Source: JBBQWZ01 sp043788745 (GTDB lineage Bacteria > Acidobacteriota > Terriglobia > Bryobacterales > Bryobacteraceae). Taken from it: a DNA stretch of 30,536 nt. This document shows positions 1-7,332 of this stretch, piece after piece (position 1 is the stretch's first letter; every line of letters begins with the position of its first letter). The notes below the pieces were generated by a model. The model was given only the letters and a program-made list of their open reading frames with translations, did no database searches and had not been told where the DNA came from. The position numbers and the translations under genes are program-made. Location: contig JAYVTO010000236.1 in NCBI GenBank assembly GCA_043788745.1, positions 1 to 30,536 of the forward strand. The letters run 5' to 3'.

Positions 1-341
1 CCGCCCGCGATCCGCGCCGGCAGAAACTCCGGATTCTCTTCCACAAATCGCGTCAGATACTCCTTCAGCCCCAAACCGCCGCCTTCGCCCCTAGCCATCA
101 GCCGGCCTTCTTCGCTCCGGTAGACATCGTCACGCACCGCGCGATACGCCAGGTCGATCTTCGCCACACCCAGTCGCTGCAACTCCGCCCGCACCGACGC
201 GCTTCGCTCCGCCTCTTCTGTCCGCTGGCTCAGTTCCTGAATCTTCTGTTCGAGCTCGCCGCGCTTCCTGCGCTCGTCCTCGATCATCGATTGCTGAAAT
301 TCGCCCAGAACTTCCCGCAAAACTTCCCGAATCTCGTCCAC
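1..341 (-). CDS. Partial phage structural/scaffold-like protein, 3' end outside the window
   Basis: An open frame runs on the minus strand from a GTG at 341 off the left edge, giving at least 113 residues. The start is supported by a strong GGGGAGG at 346-352, with only 4 nt before the GTG. A second possible start is the ATG at 287 (Met19). The N-terminal ~55 residues are very rich in Glu, Arg and Gln and look like a charged helix or coiled coil (REVLREVLGEFQQ, then ERRKRGELEQKIQELSQR). The rest is mixed and ends at the edge with VEENPEFLPARIAGG. It follows the portal-like gene by 79 bp on the same strand, where tailed phages often keep a scaffold or minor head protein. That role is inferred from position and the helical composition only. 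An overlapping frame at 130-414 is Gly/Arg-rich low-complexity sequence and was rejected in favour of this one. Confidence 0.7.
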   Translation of the reverse strand, partial: MDEIREVLREVLGEFQQSMIEDERRKRGELEQKIQELSQRTEEAERSASVRAELQRLGVAKIDLAYRAVRDDVYRSEEGRLMARGEGGGLGLKEYLTRFVEENPEFLPARIAG

Positions 342-420
342 GGAACCTCCCCTTTTTGCGCTTTCCACGCTCCGCAACCGCCATAACCCCGCCCTTCACC
401 GCAGGGATGCTCAACCGCCC

Positions 421-1797
421 CTACGCCCGCCCTTCGATCTCCGCCGCAATCCGCGCCTTCACATCCTGGCTGACGTCGCACAAGAACTTCATCGAGAGCT
501 TCTTGAAGATCTCCTTCTTTAGCGTCTCCGACTCGATCCCCAACTTCAGAATCCGCTCCGCATCGTCCAACTCCGTCCCGAAGTCCCCGATGTCGAATTC
601 GTCCATGCCCGTCACGCCCACCGCCAGTCCGTCCTCGCGCGCATCGCTCACCGCCTGCAGCACACGCCGCATGTGATCCTTCATGCAATCGCCGAACGCC
701 CGCAGCACTTCTTGCGTCACCGAGAAGTCGCGCTGTTTGCTCAACCCGCTCTCTTGCTTCGCCCCCCCAATCGGGCCGCCCAATTGCGCCAGGTAGCACA
801 CCCGGTAGATCTCGCCCTTCAGCCGCTCCAGATTGTCCGCCGCAATCTGATAGACCTTGCCCTCCGGCTCCGTCCACCCGAACTTATCGTCCGGCCCCAG
901 TTGGATGTAGTAGCTCTCGCCCACCATCTGCGTCCACTCGCGATCGCTGTAGATCACCGGCATCGCGAACAGCCCCATCGTCAACGCCCACCCCAGTGCG
1001 TTCGACTTGTTGAAGTGCTCGAGCTGCAGCAACGCCGCGCGGTTCATCAGCCACATCCCTTCCGGCAACTGCGTCCCAAACAACGGCACTCGCTGCTGCT
1101 TTGCCAACCCATGCGTTCCCTCGTCGAGAACCTGAATCGGAAATGCCTCGCCCTCGCCCACCCGCCGGTAATGCCGGAACGTCGTCTTGTCGAAGTACGA
1201 CCACCGCGTCTCCTCCACCCAATCCTTGTCTTCCGGATTCTCTTTTCGAAGCGACTTCGTTCGCAGCACCACCCACTCGAAATTGCCCCGGCTGTCGTAG
1301 CTCCAATTGATCAGCTCTTCCGGCGAATACTCAACCAGGTATGCCCGCGAAGCTCCTTGCGCATCCTCCTGCGCCCGGTTCACCGCCTTCTCCGGCACCC
1401 GCGGAAAATCGACCAGTACGTAACTCGATCCCGTCACCAGCGTTGTCAGAAATTGCCGCCGGAAAAAATCCGACAGATTTGTCCCCCGCAGATCGCAGTC
1501 CGTGATCAGGCTCGAAAAGAAACTCCGCCCTGCCTCGCTTCGCCCTTCAAACGCCAGCATCGGTTCCCGGCGGAGCAACGTCGCGCCGTACCAATCCACA
1601 ATCGAGCCCAGATAGTTCTCGTAAAAGGCCCGCCGCAGCCGTTCCCCGTACACATCGCCCGGTTCCCGCTGCCGCCGGACCAGGTATTCGGAGGCGCTGC
1701 CCTTAAACTGCTCGCCGCCCGCATATAGGTCGCGGTACTGCTTCCAAACCGCCTTCTTCTCGCGGAATTCTGGATGTTCCAAATTAATGTCAATCAA
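421..1797 (-). CDS. Phage portal-like protein
   Basis: This 458-residue protein probably forms the portal ring through which DNA enters the capsid. The start is a TTG at 1797, chosen because a strong GAGGAGGGG (1803-1811) lies 7 nt upstream and no ATG lies close by. The N-terminal half has the look of portal proteins of the SPP1-gp6 / DUF4055 type: an early helical Arg/Tyr-rich stretch (VWKQYRDLYAGG), YLVRRQREPGDVYGERLRRA, then NYLGSIVDWYGATLLRREP. The C-terminal third has GGPIGGAKQESGLSKQRDF followed by a long helical segment and an acidic patch (DEFDIGDFGTELDDAERIL). The length of about 460 fits the family. It lies downstream of the large terminase on the same strand, the usual packaging order. 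The family call rests on these patterns and context, not on a search; a generic phage head protein is the alternative. Confidence 0.75.
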   Translation of the reverse strand: MIDINLEHPEFREKKAVWKQYRDLYAGGEQFKGSASEYLVRRQREPGDVYGERLRRAFYENYLGSIVDWYGATLLRREPMLAFEGRSEAGRSFFSSLITDCDLRGTNLSDFFRRQFLTTLVTGSSYVLVDFPRVPEKAVNRAQEDAQGASRAYLVEYSPEELINWSYDSRGNFEWVVLRTKSLRKENPEDKDWVEETRWSYFDKTTFRHYRRVGEGEAFPIQVLDEGTHGLAKQQRVPLFGTQLPEGMWLMNRAALLQLEHFNKSNALGWALTMGLFAMPVIYSDREWTQMVGESYYIQLGPDDKFGWTEPEGKVYQIAADNLERLKGEIYRVCYLAQLGGPIGGAKQESGLSKQRDFSVTQEVLRAFGDCMKDHMRRVLQAVSDAREDGLAVGVTGMDEFDIGDFGTELDDAERILKLGIESETLKKEIFKKLSMKFLCDVSQDVKARIAAEIEGRA

Positions 1798-1802
1798 AGC
1801 AA

Positions 1803-1811
1803 CCCCTCCTC
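1803..1811 (-). promoter_or_regulatory. Strong ribosome binding site for the portal-like gene
   Basis: GAGGAGGGG on the minus strand, with its AGGAGG core 7 nt before the TTG at 1797. It decides an otherwise ambiguous non-ATG start. It sits just outside the left arm of the inverted-repeat element, so that element separates the terminase from the portal without breaking the portal's translation signal. Confidence 0.7.
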
Positions 1812-1820
1812 AATATCTCG

Positions 1821-2004
1821 AATGAGGAATTGCGAAGGACGAATAATTAGAGTCGACTCCCGAAAAAACGATTCCCAAGCAGCCTGTGTCCGGCCGGGCA
1901 AAATCTTCCCACATCGCCGGATACCACAACCCACCCGCCAAATTCGTCAATCGAATGTCGACTTCGTAATTCTCTATTTAGCTCGTCCTTCGTAATTCCT
2001 CATT
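1821..2004. repeat. 184-bp inverted-repeat (MITE-like) element between terminase and portal genes
   Basis: The left arm at 1821-1852 begins AATGAGGAATTGCGAAGGAC. The right arm at 1972-2004, reverse-complemented, begins AATGAGGAATTACGAAGGAC. About 26 of 32 positions agree, and both arms are followed inward by GTCGAC. The arms are AT-rich against a GC-rich interior and surroundings. The element fits almost exactly between the terminase stop (2011) and the portal ribosome binding site (1811), and would form a long hairpin in the packaging transcript. I see no coding potential and no clear target-site duplication. It could be a non-autonomous mobile element, a REP-like repeat or a processing/termination structure. 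Confidence 0.65.
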
Positions 2005-2010
2005 CCGAAC

Positions 2011-3327
2011 TCACAGCAACCGTTCCCCCCGCTCACCACCCGGCCGCGTTCCCTCGAACTCTTGCCAAACCAGATAGCCCAGCGCATCCGACAAGTGCGT
2101 TCGCCTCGCGTCCCGCTCTTTGTCGATCACCACGCTGTTCTCCTTGTAGACCACTTGCTCCAAATCCTTGATCAGTTCCACGCAACTCGGATTCACTGTC
2201 ATTCGAACCTCACCCGTCGCCGCGCACAACTTCGCGTTCATCAACCGCACGCGATCCCGCACTGCCGGATTCGACTTCGCCACCCGAAACGCCACCCGCC
2301 CATACCGTTCACGCGTAATCATCGACCTCAGAATCTGATGATCCGATCGCCCCGCCGTCCGCATCGCCTGCCCGCTCGCGTCCGCATACACATACACTCC
2401 CGCCCGATGCCGCGGCCACCGCGCAAACAACTCCTCGCACGCCTGTTCCGTCGTCGCCCGCGACAGCACGATCTCATCCAGCACCCGCACGGTTTCGCCG
2501 TCGATCTGCGCCACCACCGCGCACATCGGATCAACATTGAAGTCGAATCCAACCAGCAACGGCAGCGACTCCCGCACCTCGCACCGCTCCACATGCACCG
2601 CCCGCTGGAACTCGCGATACACTCGCCCCGCGTTCAGCGCCAGGTACTCACCCAGCACTTCCTGCCGGTATCGCAGCGGATCGTAGCTTTCCTCCAGCCG
2701 ACTGTAGTAATCCGGGACTGCCTCCAGCAAGTGCCGATTCTCTTTCGGCTTCGCCTGGATCACCGTGTATCCTTTCACCGGCTTCGCCAAAAACTTCTCG
2801 TACACCCAATCGAATCCGTTCGGAGTCCACACGGCGAACCCCTCTAACCGTCCCGACTTCGGCTCGCGCAACCGGGCCTCAAGCTGCATCCAGCTTTCCT
2901 CCGGCGCATACGTCAACTCATCCACGCCGAACCAAGCCAGGTTTGTTCCGCGCAGCGAATCCGCCTCCGACAGCGAACGCAACAGAATCGTCGATTCGAA
3001 GTCCGGCAACGTCATCACCCCGTCGCCCTTGTTCCACTCGTGCGCGACATCGAACTCCCGAAGTAATCGCAGCAAACCCTCAAGCGTCGCCGCCCGCAAC
3101 AACGGCAGCGTCGGAGCCGCAAGCAGCCCGGTCAACCCCGGACTCGACGTCGCGCAACTGATCGCCTGGTAGCAAAGCGCCATGCTCTTCCCCGACCCCA
3201 CTGGCCCCGAGAAGCCCTTGAACCGCGCCTTCGATGACAGAAACCGCTTCTGCGACGGCAGCAGATCCGCGGTGAAGTCTAGCTTGAGAACGTCAGCTTC
3301 GCGCCGGCTCTTCTTCCGCCCGCTCAC
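2011..3327 (-). CDS. terL: Phage terminase large subunit (ATPase-nuclease)
   Basis: This 438-residue protein is the motor and nuclease that packages and cuts phage DNA. The N-terminal ATPase domain has Walker A GPVGSGKS at residues 41-48 and a Walker B strand AWFGVDE at 131-137 with the catalytic Glu. The C-terminal RNase-H-fold nuclease shows GFDFNVDP (Asp262), VYVYADASG (Asp316) and THLSDALGY (Asp414), the three acidic positions expected to bind metal. Length and domain order are normal for a terminase of the Terminase_6 type. Its first codons overlap the stop of the upstream gene by 4 bp (ATGA), so the two are probably translationally coupled. No frameshift is seen, so packaging function may be intact even though no capsid, tail or lysis genes are visible here. 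Confidence 0.9.
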   Translation of the reverse strand: MSGRKKSRREADVLKLDFTADLLPSQKRFLSSKARFKGFSGPVGSGKSMALCYQAISCATSSPGLTGLLAAPTLPLLRAATLEGLLRLLREFDVAHEWNKGDGVMTLPDFESTILLRSLSEADSLRGTNLAWFGVDELTYAPEESWMQLEARLREPKSGRLEGFAVWTPNGFDWVYEKFLAKPVKGYTVIQAKPKENRHLLEAVPDYYSRLEESYDPLRYRQEVLGEYLALNAGRVYREFQRAVHVERCEVRESLPLLVGFDFNVDPMCAVVAQIDGETVRVLDEIVLSRATTEQACEELFARWPRHRAGVYVYADASGQAMRTAGRSDHQILRSMITRERYGRVAFRVAKSNPAVRDRVRLMNAKLCAATGEVRMTVNPSCVELIKDLEQVVYKENSVVIDKERDARRTHLSDALGYLVWQEFEGTRPGGERGERLL

Positions 3328-4022
3328 GCCTCATCCAGTCCGCCCTCCGGACCGCGCTTTCGAGGGCCAAACACTCGCTCCACATCCGTCTGATCCGGCG
3401 TGATCCACGTCACCTGAATCTCCCGGCGCGCCTTGCTCCGCGCCAGTTCCTTCTGGATCTCAAGCAGCTTGATCCAGTCGCCCACCGACGCCTTCAAGTC
3501 GCCGTTCAGCAGCTTCTTCTCAACCTGGTCGATGATCCGCTCCACGCGATCCAGTTTGGATTCGTACCCGCTAGGCTTCCGCAACCCCGCGTCTCCCGTC
3601 TCGACGTTGTTCTTTCCGCCCATCGCATCCTCCAACTGTTCCTCGGTCGTCAACTGCAAATTGCTCTCGCCCGCGTCCGTCTGCCCCGTCGTCTCTTCCC
3701 GCCCCGGTTCTTCCGATCCCCGCCGTTCCGCTTCTTGCCGAACCTCCGGCTTCGGCGTCTCCGGCTCCAGCCGAATCGGCTTCACCTTCTGCCCCTGCCT
3801 CTTCTCACGCGGAGTCGGCGGATACAGCACCGCTTCCAACTCATTTGGCGAAATCGGGAGCGCCTCTCCCCGCACGCCATCCCGCTCCTCGTCTCCACTC
3901 TGCCCTAGGCTCTCCTCAGCGGACGGCCCTCGGTCCCACCTCGGCCGACGGCCCGCCTTCCGCTCGCCATTCTCTGTCTTACTTGCCTCTTCAAGCGCCT
4001 GATCCCGGCGTTGCTCGTTCAT
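3324..4022 (-). CDS. Probable small terminase-like protein of the packaging module
   Basis: 232 residues, starting at the ATG at 4022, which has AGGAGGGAG a few bases upstream; an in-frame ATG at 4052 lacks such a site. Residues 1-150 are low-complexity and highly charged (Glu, Arg, Pro, Gly, Gln) and probably disordered. Residues ~155-200 form a Lys/Glu-rich amphipathic helix (ESKLDRVERIIDQVEKKLL, then DWIKLLEIQKELARSKAR), followed by a short beta-like segment EIQVTWITPDQTD. The stop overlaps the start of the large terminase by 4 bp. Position immediately before terL and the helical C-terminal half suggest the small terminase subunit that recognises phage DNA, but I see no clear helix-turn-helix. 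The role is therefore inferred from gene order. Confidence 0.6.
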   Translation of the reverse strand: MNEQRRDQALEEASKTENGERKAGRRPRWDRGPSAEESLGQSGDEERDGVRGEALPISPNELEAVLYPPTPREKRQGQKVKPIRLEPETPKPEVRQEAERRGSEEPGREETTGQTDAGESNLQLTTEEQLEDAMGGKNNVETGDAGLRKPSGYESKLDRVERIIDQVEKKLLNGDLKASVGDWIKLLEIQKELARSKARREIQVTWITPDQTDVERVFGPRKRGPEGGLDEA

Positions 4023-4660
4023 TCGTGGCTCCCTCCTTCTCTCCAATTTCAAAAAAGATCCGTAAACGGCTAATCAAAGTCATCGTGCCGAACATCGACT
4101 CCGAAATCACCAAATCTCGACCGTTCCAATCCCGCAAGCAACCGCAAGTTGTCCCCTGCGGACCTTGAGCGCGCGCAAAAACTCTCTGTCTTCCTCCCCG
4201 CAACGAAGAATTGCGAGCATAAGCGAACGCCCCCCCGTCGCAACGAAGAACCCCGAGCGTAAGGAACTGTGAAAAGAGCGACGCCCCCTCGCCAGCAAAG
4301 AACCGCGAACGAAGTGAGCGGATCTCACCAGCGCCCGCTCTAACTTCGCCCGTAAACGAGCGCCCCCCCGCGTCCCTTGATTTCCTCCGGCCCACCCGGA
4401 CCTACTTGGCCCGTCCTATCCGCCAAATAGCTTCTCCCGCCAACAGACTACAGGACGAATAGGCGAACAAAGCACGATTCATTTTTCAACAGTTTGAAAA
4501 CAAAGCAAAAATAAACTTGCAAATCGTCGCACTCCCATTTCGGGAGACTTCGCCAAATGTGAGAATACCCGACGGACAAACTCAGCACCGAACCGCTCAC
4601 CGTTACAGCACGGATGCCCGCCAAATAACATCTTGGGCGAGGCTAGCCGCCCCCCCCAAC

Positions 4661-4787
4661 GAAAAACCCCGACCGTAAGCAAGCGCCCCGCACCGAGGCG
4701 CGACCGTAAGGTCGCGCGTACCAAGCAAGAAAAACCCCGACCGTAAGCAAACGCCCCCGCACCGAGGCGCGACCGTAAGGTCGCGCG
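4661..4787. repeat. Tandem pair of 58-bp repeats, each carrying a hairpin
   Basis: Copy 1 is 4661-4718 and copy 2 is 4729-4787, separated by 10 bp. They differ by one substitution and one extra C. Each begins GAAAAACCCCGACCGTAAGC and ends with an 8-bp perfect stem, GCGCGACC-GTAA-GGTCGCGC (4698-4717 and 4767-4786). The GTAA tetraloop and GC stem make them candidates for structured RNA or REP-type elements. The strand is unknown. Confidence 0.75.
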
Positions 4788-4790
4788 CTC

Positions 4791-4808
4791 CCCGCCCTAA
4801 AGGGCGGG
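4791..4808. repeat. Perfect 8-bp inverted repeat (hairpin)
   Basis: CCCGCCCT-AA-AGGGCGGG, immediately after the second 58-bp repeat. It is GC-rich and followed by GATTATAG rather than a T run, so it is not a clear intrinsic terminator in either direction. It probably belongs to the same repeat array. Confidence 0.6.
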
Positions 4809-4982
4809 ATTATAGCCTCTCCTTGCAGCGCCTCTTGCTGAGATCTTTGTTGCTGCTGTTCGCAACTGGTTTCTGGCGGTCATGACGCGCGCACGCATCC
4901 GCTCAATCTCCATGAACCACGCTGTAAGTTGTTGAATCTTGGTGTCTTGGCTTGGGGCCAACGCGGGAGACCCGCTTACTGC

Positions 4983-4999
4983 GCCCGACTTCGTCGGGC
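4983..4999. repeat. Hairpin GCCCGAC-TTC-GTCGGGC
   Basis: Perfect 7-bp stem with a 3-nt loop in the repeat-rich intergenic stretch. No T tract follows on either strand. Function unknown. Confidence 0.55.
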
Positions 5000-5216
5000 T
5001 TCGTGCGCGGCTCGGATTTGTCGCATTTCTTCGCTTTCTCGCAGCACTCCCGCACTAGCCGGTTCATGGCGGTCATGACGTGCGGGCGCGTCCCTGACTT
5101 CGTTCGCGGTTCTTTGCTGGCGCGCGGCCGGGGGATCTTTTCACGTACCTGCAGGTCGCGGTTCGGTGCCGAGTTGGGCCGACAGTATTTTGGGCGCTCG
5201 AGTTTTTAGGGGCGTT

Positions 5217-7247
5217 CTAATTCCGTACGACGACAACGGTACGCCAGGCGGTGTTTCCGGCGGCGTCCAGCGCTTCGATCTTCACGTTATTTGCGCCGGA
5301 GATCAGAGGGATGGACGCGGACCAGTTTGCGGTTCCGCTGGCGGTGCCGGACTTGGCGGTGTTCGTCGACCAGCGGACCAGGGTGACGCCGGTGTTATCC
5401 GACGCGGTTCCTGTGAATGCCATCGTTGCGGCTGCGGTGTAGACGTAGGTGGACACCGGATACAGAATGTTGATGGTGGGTGGCGTGATGTCGGGAGACG
5501 CAGACGGCGGCTGATAGGTCACGGCTACGTTCCTCTCAATAAATGTTCCGCTGCGCGCGGTTGCGCGGAGCGTGAAGGTCGTGAGGCCGGGGGCTAGAGC
5601 CAGCGGCCCGGTAGACCAGTTCGCGGTTCCAGCGGAGATGCCGGATACGCCGCGCGAACTGCGCCAGGCGATTTGCGCGATTCCCGAGTGATCCGAAGCT
5701 ATTCCGGCGATCGTCACGGACGAAGATGTCGTCGTCACGTTTCCTATGCTGGAAGGGCTTGTGACCTGGAGCGAGATCGGGCTTTCGACGGATTGTGCGC
5801 GGTTGATCGACACGGACTGCGTCGCGGCACGCTGGAGTGCATCGGTCGCTGTGAACGTGACTGCGTTGTCACCGGGTTGCAGATTGAGCGTGGCTGTCCA
5901 GGAAATGGATCCAGCGGCTGTCCCGGCATCGCCGCGATCACTGGCCCATCGTACGGAGAGCGGCGCGGTTCCGCCGCGTGCCGTTCCGCCTACGGCGACC
6001 GTTGCCACGGTTGTGCTGGACGCGGTTTGATTGATCGTCAGGGTGACCGGCGAAGAGGACTCCGGCGTTGTGCCAGGACGCGCGTAGAGGTTGAGGATCG
6101 CTGTGACATCCTCCAAAGTCAGCGCGGTCGCTCGGGCGTAATAGGGGTACATCACCGCGCCGGGCTTGTCGGAATGCCCCAGACCAAGGGCATGGCCCAA
6201 CTCATGGAGAGCGACGCTGTAGAGATCAATGTCGGCGCCGATCCGCCATCGTTCGGCGTCGTCAAAGTGCATGTCTCCGGCAAGCGGCTCCGGATTCCCA
6301 GGCGCGGGATAAAAGGTGTGGGCCAGAACTCTGCCCTGGCCGTCGAACGGGTAATCGTCGCCATGAGATCCGGAGGCGAACAGGATGTTGATGGTGCGGC
6401 TGGCGTTCGGGTTGGAGCCTGCGTTAAAGTTGACGCCCGCCACGCGAGACCATTCGGCAAGGGCGCGCACAATTTCCACCTTGGCCTGGTCGGCCGGAAT
6501 TTGCGCCGTCATTTGGCTGATGACGTAGTTCAATTGGGCCGATCCAAGTCCGGGGCCATCCCATCCCTCGCCTACCCTCGCGGTGTACTGGCCAACGGGG
6601 CCGGAGGTTGTTACGGCACCCCCACACGGCTGCGTGATACGGCCCGCCGACAGAGCTTCCGAGGCCGGGAATATGTAGGCGACCTCGTCCCAACCGGACA
6701 ACGCGACAACTCCCTCGGCGCTGCTGCGAATCAACACTTGATCCGGCGCGAGGTCGGGATTGTCTCGGAGTTCAATGCCCATGGAAGCCACTAGGGCCCG
6801 CGCACTATTGTGCGGAACGTCGCGATGGAAGGCCACCAGGAAATCACCCATTCCCATCAGGGTCCCGATGAACGAGTCCTGATCGATCTGAGGGCTGAGC
6901 TTGTCCTCGGGCCGCATCGGGCCGCTCCAGCGGACTCCGAGTCCGTCAAGAGACAGGTCGGGCGGGGCGTTTACGAGAAGTGAGTTGTCCGGCACGTAGT
7001 CGAGAATCCGCGCGCCGCGCAGTTCCATCTCGGCGCGTACCTCAGGCGGTGGCGGGGCGTCGAACTGGACCAACAGGTGGCTTTGACCTGACGAGGAAAG
7101 TGCCTGGATGCGCGGCGGTGCGGACCCCAGTTGCGACGCCGGATCCAAGGGATCCACTGTACGCGTTTTCAGATACAGATATGGCTGACCGAAGGCGATG
7201 CCTACACTAAGCCCCCAGAGGAGGACTGCCCAAATTGTTCGGATCAC
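5217..7247 (-). CDS. Secreted matrixin-type (M10A) zinc metalloprotease with Ig-like repeats
   Basis: 676 residues starting at a GTG at 7247, the first possible start after an in-frame TGA. Residues 1-20 are a signal peptide (IRTIWAVLLWGLSVGIAFG). Residues ~40-200 resemble the prodomain-like region of secreted bacterial proteases (SHLLVQFDAPPPPEVRAEM, then LLVNAPPDL). The catalytic domain spans ~210-390, with the zinc motif HELGHALGLGH at 348-358 and a Met-turn GAVMYPYY at 363-370. This HExxHxxGxxH plus Met-turn pattern defines metzincins. Three Ig-like segments follow (~400-490, 495-590, 595-676), each containing a TAxxxxGTANWS-like phrase; such tails usually bind substrate or spread enzyme on surfaces. 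It is expected to act outside the cell. It is divergent from the NHL protein gene, with 85 bp between them. It ends in TAG, with no clear terminator. Confidence 0.88.
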   Translation of the reverse strand: MIRTIWAVLLWGLSVGIAFGQPYLYLKTRTVDPLDPASQLGSAPPRIQALSSSGQSHLLVQFDAPPPPEVRAEMELRGARILDYVPDNSLLVNAPPDLSLDGLGVRWSGPMRPEDKLSPQIDQDSFIGTLMGMGDFLVAFHRDVPHNSARALVASMGIELRDNPDLAPDQVLIRSSAEGVVALSGWDEVAYIFPASEALSAGRITQPCGGAVTTSGPVGQYTARVGEGWDGPGLGSAQLNYVISQMTAQIPADQAKVEIVRALAEWSRVAGVNFNAGSNPNASRTINILFASGSHGDDYPFDGQGRVLAHTFYPAPGNPEPLAGDMHFDDAERWRIGADIDLYSVALHELGHALGLGHSDKPGAVMYPYYARATALTLEDVTAILNLYARPGTTPESSSPVTLTINQTASSTTVATVAVGGTARGGTAPLSVRWASDRGDAGTAAGSISWTATLNLQPGDNAVTFTATDALQRAATQSVSINRAQSVESPISLQVTSPSSIGNVTTTSSSVTIAGIASDHSGIAQIAWRSSRGVSGISAGTANWSTGPLALAPGLTTFTLRATARSGTFIERNVAVTYQPPSASPDITPPTINILYPVSTYVYTAAATMAFTGTASDNTGVTLVRWSTNTAKSGTASGTANWSASIPLISGANNVKIEALDAAGNTAWRTVVVVRN

Positions 7248-7332
7248 GTGGTTTCATATCGACGGCCTGAGAGAAAACCGTCGCAAAACCCACTCTCTTG
7301 TAGGTTTTCAGTACCCAGATTGCACCGTACCC
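7248..7332. promoter_or_regulatory. Divergent promoter region of metalloprotease and NHL protein
   Basis: 85 bp between two divergent starts, so both promoters must lie here or inside the genes. An imperfect inverted repeat AAAACC...GGTTTT sits near 7285-7310. No -35/-10 pair is convincing on either strand. Shared regulation of the two exported proteins is an inference from arrangement. Confidence 0.4.

Larger units (their letters stand above)
4023..5216. other. 1.2-kb intergenic region rich in repeats and hairpins, no credible gene
   Basis: No open frame here has a convincing start, composition or recognisable motif. The short frames on both strands are translations of repeats. The stretch contains phrases resembling each other such as GCAACGAAGAA and CCCCGAGCGTAAGG, two tandem ~58-bp units (4661-4787), a perfect hairpin at 4791-4808, one at 4983-4999 and one at 4532-4546. 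GGCGGTCATGACG occurs twice, near 4875 and 5066. It separates the phage block from the metalloprotease gene and may include the promoter of the packaging genes, but no clear -35/-10 pair stands out. Confidence 0.6.

Noticed and set aside
130..414. Minus-strand frame of 94 residues at the left end
   Set aside because: Low-complexity Gly/Arg-rich translation. The overlapping GTG-started frame (1-341) has a good ribosome binding site and protein-like composition.
673..2847. Long plus-strand frames opposite the portal and terminase genes (673-1728, 2062-2847)
   Set aside because: Arg/His/Pro-rich shadows of real minus-strand genes in high-GC DNA, with no signals or motifs.
4479..4724. 81-residue minus-strand frame in the intergenic array
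   Set aside because: Its first part translates the 58-bp repeats, and the rest has no family pattern or start signal.
4791..4808. Intrinsic terminator
   Set aside because: The hairpin is perfect but no T tract follows on either strand.
5673..6794. 373-residue plus-strand frame inside the metalloprotease
   Set aside because: It is opposite the HELGHALGLGH-encoding gene, Arg/Gly-rich, with no family pattern.
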